Positions 1 to 7,822 of a stretch of DNA of 41,279 nt are shown here, piece after piece (positions within the stretch are counted from its first letter, which is position 1; each line of letters starts with the position of its first letter). Location: positions 1-41,279 of the forward strand of contig MTMO01000051.1 of the NCBI GenBank assembly GCA_002011235.1, read 5' to 3'. The notes under the pieces were generated by a model. That model was not told the DNA's origin. It did not search any database and saw nothing but the letters and a program-made list of their open reading frames with translations. This DNA is from Archaeoglobus sp. JdFR-27. Its GTDB lineage: Archaea; Halobacteriota; Archaeoglobi; Archaeoglobales; Archaeoglobaceae. Position numbers and translations under genes: made by a program.

Positions 1-12
1 AGGTTTAAGGAG

Positions 13-2073
13 ATGAAGAAATACAAGCTGAAGAATCTTGACTGTGCAAACTGTGCAATTAAAATAGAGAAAGAGTTGAAAAAACAAGAGGATGTAAAGT
101 TTGCTGCAGTAAACTTTTCCACCTCTGAGCTTGTTGTTGATGCAAAAAACATCGAAGATGTTATTAAAACCATCAAAAAAGTAGAACCAGAAGTGGAGGT
201 TCTGGAGCTTGATACCAGCGAAGATGCAAGAGGTGATGGAGAAGACCTTAAAAAAGAGATAATTCCGATTGGTATCTCTGCAATTCTTTTTGTTACAGGA
301 ATAATTCTGCAGCAACCCCTCCACTCAATCTTTCCAGCTGAATATGCTGTGTTCCTCTCCGCTTATTTAATAGCCGGCTCCAAGATCATATGGAAAGCCA
401 TCAGAAATCTTGCAAGAGGTAGTGTATTTGATGAGAACTTCCTTCTGAGCATAGCCACCATTGGTGCCATCGCAATCCATGAGATGCCTGAAGCTGTTGG
501 TGTTATGCTCTTCTTTAGGATTGGAGAGCTCTTTCAAGATCTTGCAGTAGGTAAATCCCGTAAGTCAATAAAAGCCCTGCTAGAAATAAAGCCCACTTTT
601 GCGAACCTGAAAGTTGATGGAAGAATCGTGAAAGTAGAACCGGAAAAAGTGAAGGTTGGAAGCCTTATTGTTGTAAAGCCTGGAGAAAAAATACCATTGG
701 ATGGTATTATAGTGGAGGGCTCGTCGGTGGTTGATACCTCTGCTCTAACCGGCGAGTCAAAGCCAAGAATCGTTGCTGAGGGAGATGAGATTCTCTCTGG
801 TATGGTGAACATGAGTGATTTGCTTACAATGAGAGTTACAAAGCCATTCAGCGATTCAACCGTGTCAAGAATTCTCCAGCTGGTGGAGGAGGCTGGAGGA
901 AGGAAAGCAAAGGCGGAGAAGTTCATAACCCGTTTTGCCCGCTACTACACACCTGCAGTCATAGCCATGGCGGCGGGAATAGCAGTTCTACCACCGGTAA
1001 TATTTGGTGAGGCGTTCTCTCCATGGCTCTATCGAGCTCTCGTTTTGCTTGTTATTGCATGTCCTTGTGCGCTTGTATTGTCCATCCCGCTCAGCTACTT
1101 TGCCTCCATTGGGAAAGCGGCAAGAGAGGGAATATTGATTAAGGGAGCGAATTTTATCGATGCACTAAAATCTACAAAAATTGTCGCCTTTGATAAAACC
1201 GGAACGCTTACACAAGGTAGTTTCAAAGTTTCAGAAGTTGTAGCAAAGAACGGATTTAGCAGTAAAGAGGTTTTAAAGTTCGCCGCTCTTGCTGAGGCAC
1301 ACTCAAATCACCCCATCGCTAGATCAATAATCGACGCATATGGAGAGGTAAGTGGCTCGGTGAAAAGTTACAAGGAACTCGCTGGAAGAGGTGTTAGGGC
1401 AGAAATTGACGACTACACGATAATCGCTGGTAACGATGCCCTCATGCATGAAATGGGCATCGAGCACAATGCATGCGATGTTGAGGGAACGGTTGTTCAT
1501 GTAGCGGTCAACGAGATCTATGCTGGTTACATAATAGTTGCAGATCAACTCAAAGATGATGCAAAAATGGCTGTAGAGGAGCTTAAGAGGCTTCGATGCA
1601 AGGTGGTAATGGTAACCGGAGATAGCAAAGAAATTGCAGAAAGAGTAGCCTCCCAGTTAGGTGTAGATGAATATTACGCCGAACTGCTTCCTGAAGACAA
1701 GGTGAAAGTCATAGAGAGGCTTAGTGTGAGGGAAAAAGATAACGTGGCCTTTGCCGGGGATGGCATAAACGATGCTCCTGTCATCGCCAGAGCGGATGTT
1801 GGTATAGCAATGGGGGGGCTTGGGAGTGAGGCGGCGATAGAGGTGGCTGATATCGTCATAATGGACGACAAACCATCAAAAGTGCCAAGATCCATCAGGC
1901 TCTCACAGCGCACCCAACGCATAGTCTGGCAGAACATTGGTTTTGCTTTAGCTGTAAAGGGATTTTTCATAACTCTCGGATCCCTTGGGATGGCTACAAT
2001 GTGGGAGGCTGTTTTTGCCGATGTTGGCGTCACTCTTATTGCGGTCCTCAATTCGATGAGAATTTTGAGGTGA
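13..2073 (+). CDS. Heavy-metal translocating P1B-type ATPase (Zn/Cd/Pb class)
   Basis: ATP-driven export of soft metal ions across the cytoplasmic membrane. The 686 aa protein has a short N-terminal heavy-metal-associated domain with CxxC-type metal ligands (C11, C14). A membrane region follows, then the actuator motif TGES, the CPC transmembrane metal site (C350-P351-C352), the phosphorylated Asp in DKTGT (D394), an HP motif in SNHPIA, and the hinge GDGINDAP. CPC followed by ALVLSIP resembles the Zn/Cd/Co group rather than the Cu group (CPCALGLATP); that specificity is inferred. The ATG follows a purine-rich GGAG with no spacer, and the frame is open to the window edge, so a few upstream codons cannot be excluded, although the N-terminus looks typical. 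The next gene starts 2 nt after the stop, suggesting one operon with the ICMT-like genes. Confidence 0.93.
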   Translation: MKKYKLKNLDCANCAIKIEKELKKQEDVKFAAVNFSTSELVVDAKNIEDVIKTIKKVEPEVEVLELDTSEDARGDGEDLKKEIIPIGISAILFVTGIILQQPLHSIFPAEYAVFLSAYLIAGSKIIWKAIRNLARGSVFDENFLLSIATIGAIAIHEMPEAVGVMLFFRIGELFQDLAVGKSRKSIKALLEIKPTFANLKVDGRIVKVEPEKVKVGSLIVVKPGEKIPLDGIIVEGSSVVDTSALTGESKPRIVAEGDEILSGMVNMSDLLTMRVTKPFSDSTVSRILQLVEEAGGRKAKAEKFITRFARYYTPAVIAMAAGIAVLPPVIFGEAFSPWLYRALVLLVIACPCALVLSIPLSYFASIGKAAREGILIKGANFIDALKSTKIVAFDKTGTLTQGSFKVSEVVAKNGFSSKEVLKFAALAEAHSNHPIARSIIDAYGEVSGSVKSYKELAGRGVRAEIDDYTIIAGNDALMHEMGIEHNACDVEGTVVHVAVNEIYAGYIIVADQLKDDAKMAVEELKRLRCKVVMVTGDSKEIAERVASQLGVDEYYAELLPEDKVKVIERLSVREKDNVAFAGDGINDAPVIARADVGIAMGGLGSEAAIEVADIVIMDDKPSKVPRSIRLSQRTQRIVWQNIGFALAVKGFFITLGSLGMATMWEAVFADVGVTLIAVLNSMRILR

Positions 2074-2074
2074 T

Positions 2075-2539
2075 GTGGTGCTCTACGCACTCGGCGTCCT
2101 TTTATTTCTTTTTCTGTCCCTTTACTCATGGTTCGGGATAAAAAGAGCCTATGAAAAGGAGGAGACCTGGCCTACCCGCGTTTCAGCTGTAGCTATGGGC
2201 GTTATTGGACCTCTCATAATACTTCTCGGCATGCTTGAGTTCCGATCGTTCAAGAGGATATTGGGGATGGACTCCTCGAAGCTCATCACCTCAGGGATCT
2301 ACAGGTACAGCAGAAATCCGCAGTATGCCGGATGGTTTTTAACGCTCTTGGGAATATCAATTGCAGGACGCTCGGGGCTCGCACTTCTGCTCACAATAGC
2401 GCTCATCATTGGAATTCACTTGTATAACATTAAGCTTGAAGAACCCTATTTAGAGCGCATTTTTGGGGATGAATATCTGAGATATAAAGAGAACACTCCG
2501 AGGTACTTTGGGATGCCAAAGAAAGGTGGTAAAAAATGA
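2075..2539 (+). CDS. ICMT/PEMT-family membrane methyltransferase (copy 1)
   Basis: A 154 aa integral membrane protein starting at GTG. It has an N-terminal hydrophobic helix, a second around residues 40-55, and the C-terminal core of the isoprenylcysteine carboxyl methyltransferase / phospholipid methyltransferase family. The core includes the SGIYRYSRNPQY segment (the usual RHPxY-like SAM-binding region) and a final E-x-x-L-x-x-x-F-G-x-E-Y-x-x-Y motif. The family methylates small lipids, prenylated thiols or other hydrophobic acceptors with SAM; the substrate here is unknown. It begins 2 nt after the ATPase stop and overlaps the next gene by 4 nt, so these genes are probably translated from one mRNA. 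It shares a 58-nt identical stretch with the next gene, showing the pair arose by duplication or has undergone gene conversion. Confidence 0.82.
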   Translation: MVLYALGVLLFLFLSLYSWFGIKRAYEKEETWPTRVSAVAMGVIGPLIILLGMLEFRSFKRILGMDSSKLITSGIYRYSRNPQYAGWFLTLLGISIAGRSGLALLLTIALIIGIHLYNIKLEEPYLERIFGDEYLRYKENTPRYFGMPKKGGKK

Positions 2540-3132
2540 ACTGGCTTTATATGCTCTTAGGAGTATCCCTTGCCATCTGGGTGTTACTGAGTATGTATGT
2601 GTTTTCAGAGATTAAGAGGGTCTATGATAAGGCTGGATTATTCTCTAAGAAACTCCTGAATGTCTGGTTAGTCATGTGGGCGTTTCACCATCTCCCTATA
2701 ATTATATCATCGTTCTATGGAGTCTGGTTATTGCCTTTAAACAAAACGGGAACGCTGTTAGGCGGTCTGCTCATGATTGGAGCCGGGTTTATTATAGTGG
2801 CTGTTGGGATGAGGGAACTATCTATTCGCAGGAGCTGCGGAGAAGACACTTCAAAGCTTGTGACCACCAGTATATACCGCTATAGTAGAAATCCGCAGTT
2901 CGTTGGATGGTTCTTGATACTTTTAGGCATATCCCTCGCTGGACGCTCGGGATTTGCTTTAATGCTTACAGCAGTGTTCGCCATTGTCATCCACCTGTAC
3001 ACAATCAAACTTGAAGAACCCTATTTAGAGCGCATTTTTGGGGATGAATATCTGAGATATAAAGAGAGCTCTCCGAGATATTTTGGATTCCCTAAGAAGA
3101 GTCACAGAGGGGCGAGCAATGAAGCTGAATAG
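2536..3132 (+). CDS. ICMT/PEMT-family membrane methyltransferase (copy 2)
   Basis: A 198 aa paralogue of the preceding gene, started by an ATG overlapping the upstream stop (ATGA). It is about 45 residues longer at the N-terminus, with a membrane helix near residues 5-25 and another segment around residues 45-65, followed by the same family core (SIYRYSRNPQFVGWF and the C-terminal FGDEYLRYKE motif). The N-terminal halves of the two copies differ strongly while the C-terminal SAM-binding end is nearly the same. This fits either different substrates with a shared catalytic end, or a hetero-oligomer. The substrate is unknown. The 3' end overlaps the next gene's start by 14 nt. Confidence 0.82.
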   Translation: MNWLYMLLGVSLAIWVLLSMYVFSEIKRVYDKAGLFSKKLLNVWLVMWAFHHLPIIISSFYGVWLLPLNKTGTLLGGLLMIGAGFIIVAVGMRELSIRRSCGEDTSKLVTTSIYRYSRNPQFVGWFLILLGISLAGRSGFALMLTAVFAIVIHLYTIKLEEPYLERIFGDEYLRYKESSPRYFGFPKKSHRGASNEAE

Positions 3133-3739
3133 AGTTGAGTTCATACTCATAAACAATCCTGTGAGGGCAAGAATACAGGAGTACTACGAACTTAAGATAC
3201 TGCTGAACATGTACAGGAATGTGTCTGTTCTGAAGAGCTTCGATACCGTACTTGAAATCGGCTGCGGGAACGGGAATGGCACAAAGTTGATCAAAAAATA
3301 CTTTTCTCCCAAAAAGATTTATGCAATCGACCTCGACGAACGGATGATCAGCATCGCCAAAAGAAGGAACATAGACCCTACAATTACATTTGAGGTAATG
3401 GACGCTTCAAAGTTAAGATTTTCAGATAATTATTTTGATGCTGTATTTGATTTTGGTGTAATTCATCACATTCCCGATTGGAGAGACAGTATAGATGAAA
3501 TATGGCGTGTATTGAAGAAAGATGGCCTGATTGTTCTTGAAGAGCTGTCAATTGATTCGTTTGATAAGGGAATCGGAAAGGTTTGGAGAAAGCTGCTGGA
3601 TCATCCTTACGAAAGTATGTTTTCTGTGGAAGAGTTCATAGAATACTTGAAAGCTGCTGGATTCAAGATATTGGGTTTTAGAGAATCGAATCCCATAAAG
3701 CTGATAAAGTTCTTTTCCTTGATTGCAGGAAAGAGGTAA
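3119..3739 (+). CDS. Class I SAM-dependent methyltransferase (type 11 family)
   Basis: A 206 aa soluble methyltransferase. Motif I (VLEIGCGNGNGT) binds SAM, an acidic motif II follows (YAIDLDERMI), and later come FEVMDASKLRF and FDFGVIHHIPDW, typical of the Methyltransf_11/UbiE-like fold. I start it at ATG 3119, preceded by GAGGGGCGA, rather than at an in-frame TTG 36 nt upstream. It overlaps the preceding ICMT-like gene by 14 nt, so the four genes from the P-type ATPase onward appear to be one transcript. Substrate unknown; a lipid or quinone-like molecule shared with its membrane methyltransferase neighbours would be a guess. Confidence 0.85.
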   Translation: MKLNRVEFILINNPVRARIQEYYELKILLNMYRNVSVLKSFDTVLEIGCGNGNGTKLIKKYFSPKKIYAIDLDERMISIAKRRNIDPTITFEVMDASKLRFSDNYFDAVFDFGVIHHIPDWRDSIDEIWRVLKKDGLIVLEELSIDSFDKGIGKVWRKLLDHPYESMFSVEEFIEYLKAAGFKILGFRESNPIKLIKFFSLIAGKR

Positions 3740-3749
3740 GAGGTGCGAC

Positions 3750-3830
3750 ATGGGTATAACGGAGGAGATTTTGACCTCATTTGCTCAAATTGCCTTCGAC
3801 AACTTTCTTTTATTTGTAAAACATAAGTGA
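3750..3830 (+). CDS. Possible 26-residue small ORF
   Basis: ATG at 3750 is preceded by AGAGGTGC at good spacing and begins 10 nt after the methyltransferase stop. The 26 codons begin MGITEEILTSFAQ and end with a short hydrophobic stretch and three basic residues (VKHK). It may be a genuine small membrane-associated peptide of the operon or the remnant of a longer gene. No homology is recognised. The evidence is only the ribosome binding site and position. Confidence 0.3.
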   Translation: MGITEEILTSFAQIAFDNFLLFVKHK

Positions 3831-3872
3831 AATTCTACTTCCTGTTAGAGAAAAGAAAGATTTGGAGGTGAT

Positions 3873-4351
3873 ATGATTAAAAAGATAAGTGTTGATTGGT
3901 ATTTCATTATTCCAGCATCACTTGTCTTTTTTCTGTCTTATTTGTCACATTGTGGGATTTTGTGAAGATTCAAGAGATGGTTTATCGTTTGGGTTTATTG
4001 AATGGTGTTGGATTGGGCCTATTTTTGATAGGTATCTCTATACGGATGACAGCTAAGAGAACTCTTGGAAAGTACTATACATGCACACTAAAAGTTCTGC
4101 CAAATCACAAACTAATAAAGCATGGCATTTACAAACATATTAGACATCCATGCTACTTGGCCATGATTCTATATAGCACGGGAATTCCTCTGATTTTCTC
4201 TAGTTTATGCGGCTTTCTCCTAACGTTATTACTAATTCCATGTATCTTTTACAGAATAAGAATCGAGGAGAGGATGCTTATCAAAAAGTTTGGAAGTGAA
4301 TACTTGGGATATATGAAAAAAAGCAAGAGGTTGGTCCCTTATGTTTACTGA
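3873..4351 (+). CDS. ICMT-family methyltransferase with apparent -1 frameshift
   Basis: Third isoprenylcysteine-carboxyl-methyltransferase-like gene. The main body is open from 3896 to 4351 and carries the full family core: a membrane helix (VGLGLFLIGISIR), then RTLGKYYT, HGIYKHIRHPCYLA (the RHPxY SAM-site motif), a hydrophobic pair, and E-E-R-M-L-I-x-K-F-G-x-E-Y at the end. A strong ribosome binding site (GGAGGTGAT) precedes ATG 3873, which lies in another frame and reads MIKKISVDWYFII before stopping at 3963-3965. Adding one base at the six-T run (3927-3932) joins the two frames into a continuous hydrophobic N-terminus of about 159 aa. So this is a frameshifted gene, a base missing from the sequence, or a gene started at TTG 3896. 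It is separated from the upstream operon by 43 nt or more. Confidence 0.6.
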
Positions 4352-4621
4352 TGTAGGTTCCTTAGGTTTACTAATTGGCAGAAGGTAGAATCCTACGCTC
4401 GCTATGATGAAATTTGTGGATGGTGTTTTAATACTTTGATAAGTTTCAACCAATGTTTTTAGTATACGGTTTTGGGTATACAAAAACAGTATACGAAAAA
4501 CCTATAAGAGGTTTGAGTGAGCGATAACAGACTGTATACCAACAGTTAAACGATCTTGGTAGATGCCTTGCAGCACCGTGGAGTTGTTTGGGCCTATTTA
4601 GATGACTGGGAGGTGTGAAAA
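4352..4621. promoter_or_regulatory. Intergenic region with four GTATAC palindromes
   Basis: The self-complementary hexamer GTATAC occurs at 4462-4467, 4476-4481, 4489-4494 and 4534-4539, the first three spaced 13-14 nt apart. The cluster lies 80-160 nt upstream of the ThiN-AIRS fusion gene and downstream of the ICMT-like gene. Regularly spaced palindromes of this kind are what a dimeric regulator's operator array could look like; a thiamine-responsive regulator is possible given the downstream gene, but this is inference. GGAGGTG at about 4610 serves as ribosome binding site for the next gene. Confidence 0.4.
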
Positions 4622-6262
4622 ATGGGGCAAAACGATGTAGAGATGTTTGGTAAAATGGTTATAGCTCTTCAGCATATCGAAGAGTGTAAAGAATTTGGAT
4701 TATTGATACCTGAGGTAAGAACAAATCTTGTATATGCAAAAGCAGGGGCACAAACAAGCGAAGAAGTTCTGGGAATAGATGGACGAATAACAACTGTAAA
4801 CGCTGCACCACAAGCAGCAGGCAGACTAAAATTCGGTGCATCAAGTCATATGGCGAGGTTGGTCATCGAACTTAACAGGAGAGATCCTTCTGTGAGAGCT
4901 GGTATAAACTTTGCAGCTTATCCTGATTTCATAAGGTGGTTAAAAAACTACTGTGAAAACAAAGGATGGATTTTCAGCTATGTTGACAGAAGCAAAGAGC
5001 CAGAAGATGTAAGGGAAGCAGAAGGAGCTTCGATGCCGTGGAAGGTTGAGGAGGCAGTAAAAAACGCAGGTGGCAGGATACCGAAAGTTTTCTATGAGAC
5101 AGGCGGTGTTGGCAAAGAGGACGTTGCCGTGCTTGTTGGAAACGATCCGATAGAGGTTGCAAAGCAGATATGTGAGATAGCAAAGGCATATTCTAAAGTC
5201 TTAAATCCACCGCCAAAAACAGGTAAGATCGATCTCGATATTTTTAAAACCTTTATATTAAAAAGGCTCGGTAAGAGAAAGGAGTCGGTTATAGTTCCTC
5301 CATTTACGGGAATTGATGCTGGAGTGATTGATATTGGTAACGATAGGGTTTTAATAGTTGCTGAAGACCCGATATTTTCTATCCCAGGCCAACCGCTTGA
5401 GATGTTTGGATGGTATACCGTCCATATAGGCGCAAGTGATGTTGCCGTGATGGGGGTTAAGCCAGAGTACATGACATACACGCTCCTGTTGCCCCCCGGT
5501 ACACCTGATGAAGATCTTAAGACAATCATCGACTCAATTCACAGAACCGCTGAGGAGCTAGATATAGCAATATTAGGAGGACATACGGGCTACTATCCCG
5601 GATTTGTCGCACCCACAATAGGTGGCATAACTGTGTTTGCTGTTGCAGATAGGAACTCCTATGTAACACCAGCCGGTGCGAAACCAGGAGATGATGTGAT
5701 ACTCACGAAAGGGCCCGCAATAGAGACAGCAGGCATACTTGCTGTCCTGAGAGAGGAAGAACTCCTCGAGAGGTACTCGAAGAAGGTTGTGGAGAGAGCG
5801 AAATCTCTCTGTAAGGAGATGACAGTCGTGAAGGATGCCTTAATTGCAATGGAGGTGGGTGGAGTTACAGCGATGCATGATGCAACGGAGGGTGGCGTTA
5901 TGGGTGGGCTTTTTGAAATAGCAAATGCGAGTGGTGTCGGAATGGAGATAGATGAGTCTTTGTTTATATTCCCGGATGAGGTGAAAATCGTGTGTGACGC
6001 CTTCGAGATAGATCCTGTAAAGGCGATAGCAGAAGGCTCTTTGCTCATCACATCAAATCCAGAGAGCTCAGAGAAGATAATCGAAAAACTGAATGAGAAT
6101 GGAATAAACGCATCTGTTATAGGCAGAGTTACAGACGACCCAACGAAAAGAATTATGAAGAGAATGGATGGTAGCGTAATTCCATTGGAGATACCACAGG
6201 AGGATCCATTCTGGAGGGTGTTTTTTGAGAGTGTAGAAAGAATGATGGGTGAAAGCGAGTAA
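4622..6262 (+). CDS. ThiN domain-AIR synthase-like (ThiL/HypE superfamily) fusion
   Basis: A 546 aa two-part protein. Residues of about 20-190 match the archaeal ThiN thiamine-phosphate synthase domain (IPEVRTNLVYA, then PQAAGRLKFGASSHMA with the conserved His, and a YETGGVGKE segment). Residues of about 210-530 form an AIR-synthase-related unit with N-terminal ATP-binding and C-terminal domains (DIGNDRVLIVAEDP, SDVAVMGVKPEY, AILGGHTG, and MHDATEGGVMGGL as the glycine-rich C-domain motif). ThiN replaces ThiE in many archaea, and ThiL (thiamine-phosphate kinase) belongs to the AIR-synthase fold. A bifunctional ThiN/ThiL-like enzyme is therefore attractive, but the second half could equally be a HypE-like or other ATP-dependent synthase. 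GGAGGTG sits 8 nt before the ATG. It is a single-gene unit with a long gene-poor tract after it. Confidence 0.8.
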   Translation: MGQNDVEMFGKMVIALQHIEECKEFGLLIPEVRTNLVYAKAGAQTSEEVLGIDGRITTVNAAPQAAGRLKFGASSHMARLVIELNRRDPSVRAGINFAAYPDFIRWLKNYCENKGWIFSYVDRSKEPEDVREAEGASMPWKVEEAVKNAGGRIPKVFYETGGVGKEDVAVLVGNDPIEVAKQICEIAKAYSKVLNPPPKTGKIDLDIFKTFILKRLGKRKESVIVPPFTGIDAGVIDIGNDRVLIVAEDPIFSIPGQPLEMFGWYTVHIGASDVAVMGVKPEYMTYTLLLPPGTPDEDLKTIIDSIHRTAEELDIAILGGHTGYYPGFVAPTIGGITVFAVADRNSYVTPAGAKPGDDVILTKGPAIETAGILAVLREEELLERYSKKVVERAKSLCKEMTVVKDALIAMEVGGVTAMHDATEGGVMGGLFEIANASGVGMEIDESLFIFPDEVKIVCDAFEIDPVKAIAEGSLLITSNPESSEKIIEKLNENGINASVIGRVTDDPTKRIMKRMDGSVIPLEIPQEDPFWRVFFESVERMMGESE

Positions 6263-7143
6263 AAGCGTATTAGCATACATCACGAAAGTAAACATGAAAG
6301 CATTCGAGAAGTGAGGTAGTCATCCATTAGAGACGCTTAACAAAGAGATTACTGAAGAGAAACGGAATCCCAAAAAATGCTGAGTTGGTTATAATTTTTT
6401 AATATTGAATTTCTTCATTTATATTATTATATTCATAATTTTAATTCTGAATTTTAGATATTTGGTATAAAGCGAGGTATCTCACTTAACATTTTGGGAT
6501 AAAGATTGAACAAGATGGCAGCCTAAAATTTGTTAAAATCCAATCTTTCTGCTTGTTTGTGATGAGACTACAGGATAATTTAATAGAGGTATCGAACCAT
6601 CCAAATTCCAATACTTCTTTTAGCTTCCCATAAACTTCTTTGTTATGGATGCTTCAAAATCTCTTTATATAAAAATATGGACAATAAATCATCTCTCTAG
6701 TCTATGTCTCGAAGTTTATACTCAAAGGCTTGTTCATGACCAAACTATCTCTTCGCACCTTTAAAGGTGCTATCGAATTCATACTGTACTTATAAAATCC
6801 AGTTATGATAGATCAGCAGTCTATTTTTGGGATTAAGAAAACATAACTTCAATTTTTTGATGAAACACATGAGTATTCTAAAGTTTTTCCCATTTTCTCA
6901 TCTTCCTGGGTCTCAACTTTACTCCATGTGATTCTGTCACCTTTAAAAACCGAACACATCTAACACTTCAACCTAAAAAGCCATACAAACGCTAAATTGA
7001 GGAGATTCCAGTATAGAAGAGTATTCATTCAGTATGATTGGTTAGACCTTTCTTTAACCTACTTCAAATGAATTGTTGGGCATATCGATGGTTCCTGTAT
7101 CTGTATCCAAAATCCTTAATACTCCAAGGTATAATTCTTCTAA
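6263..7143. other. AT-rich gap with no recognisable gene
   Basis: 881 nt with stops in all frames at short intervals and no ribosome binding site followed by a credible ORF. It begins with a short coding-like stretch (about 6290-6380, interrupted by stops), becomes very AT-rich at 6395-6470, and contains a perfect 16-bp palindrome at 6755-6770. It looks like decayed sequence, perhaps a former mobile element or gene, but I cannot identify the source. Confidence 0.5.
6755..6770. repeat. Perfect 16-bp palindrome
   Basis: GCACCTTTAAAGGTGC is fully self-complementary. It lies in the gene-poor tract with no flanking gene within 370 nt. It could be a protein-binding site left from a former promoter or a chance palindrome. 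The half-site CACCTTTAAA recurs as one non-palindromic copy near 6940. Confidence 0.4.
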
Positions 7144-7425
7144 GTGGCTAAATTCATCCACGATATGGGGATGTCACTTGATGAGGTGGTGTCAGCGTTT
7201 GAGAGAATTCTTTTTAGACTAAATTTCGAAATAGGAAGAAAGGCGGAGATCGGTGAGGTAGTTGAAATTAAAGCCTTAAAAGATGGCGAAAGGTTGAAAC
7301 TGATCTTCAAACCCCATAAAACTCGATTTCTGGGGATTCCAAGGACGATCGTAGAGATTTACTGCTCAGAATCTTTGCATGAGATCATCCATGAAAGAAT
7401 AAGAATATTGAGGTGTGGGGGATAG
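7144..7425 (+). CDS. Hypothetical protein, up to 93 aa
   Basis: Open from GTG 7144; ATG 7165 or 7171 are equally possible starts, and none has a clear ribosome binding site. The predicted protein is mixed alpha/beta and charged, with no membrane helix or signal peptide, and I recognise no family. Its codon use (AGA/AGG, GAG/GAA) resembles neighbouring real genes, better than the flanking gene-poor DNA. It could be a small functional protein or the surviving 3' part of a longer decayed gene. Confidence 0.35.
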   Translation: MAKFIHDMGMSLDEVVSAFERILFRLNFEIGRKAEIGEVVEIKALKDGERLKLIFKPHKTRFLGIPRTIVEIYCSESLHEIIHERIRILRCGG

Positions 7426-7822
7426 GTTAGAATGTGATTGTTAACATGGAAGGTTGCAAAACTTCTCTAACTAGCAAAAAGTGAGAGTGAGACCACAGAA
7501 GTTACAGAGTTAGTTGAAATCAGTTGACGGAAATGTCATCTTGGTTGGAAATTATCTATCCCCTACGATAAATTGAAAGAGAGCCGTATATCTGTGAAAA
7601 TAGGCTTACAGAACTTAAAACCAGTAGCTGTCGAAGACGGATTCTTAAAGATTAGCAAGGATTAGATGTTCATACTTCTCAAAATCCTCTGTTGCATCCA
7701 ACAGAAGGTAGAAGTAAACGTAGAGGTAGACGAAAAGTAAAGATTACAAAAAAGTAAATATTTATAACACCTTTCCAATTCTCTTTACGAAAAATAAAGA
7801 AAATTTTACTAAGGTGAATGCT
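7426..7822. other. Gene-poor leader region upstream of the ABC transporter
   Basis: About 400 nt without a credible ORF. It contains a two-tier inverted repeat at 7673-7716 and an AT-rich promoter-like tract near 7745-7770 (AAATATTTATAAC), which is a plausible TATA element for the permease gene. AAGGTGA at 7811-7817 is the ribosome binding site of that gene. Confidence 0.4.
7673..7716 (+). repeat. Nested inverted repeat (hairpin candidate)
   Basis: The outer arms TACTTCT (7673-7679) and AGAAGTA (7710-7716) flank an inner hairpin, TCTGTTG (7688-7694), loop CATC, CAACAGA (7699-7705). Both stems are perfect 7-bp helices, so the transcript could fold into an interrupted stem-loop about 100 nt before the transporter start. 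It could be a leader RNA element, a terminator of older sequence, or chance. Confidence 0.35.

Noticed and set aside
1674-2129. Long minus-strand open frames inside the P-type ATPase, ThiN fusion, acyl-CoA dehydrogenase and TRAP genes
   Set aside because: They are shadows of strongly coding plus- or minus-strand genes, have no ribosome binding site and give low-complexity translations.
7426-7822. Cobalamin riboswitch before the BtuC-like gene
   Set aside because: No B12-box-like conserved segment is visible, and such riboswitches are not expected in archaea.
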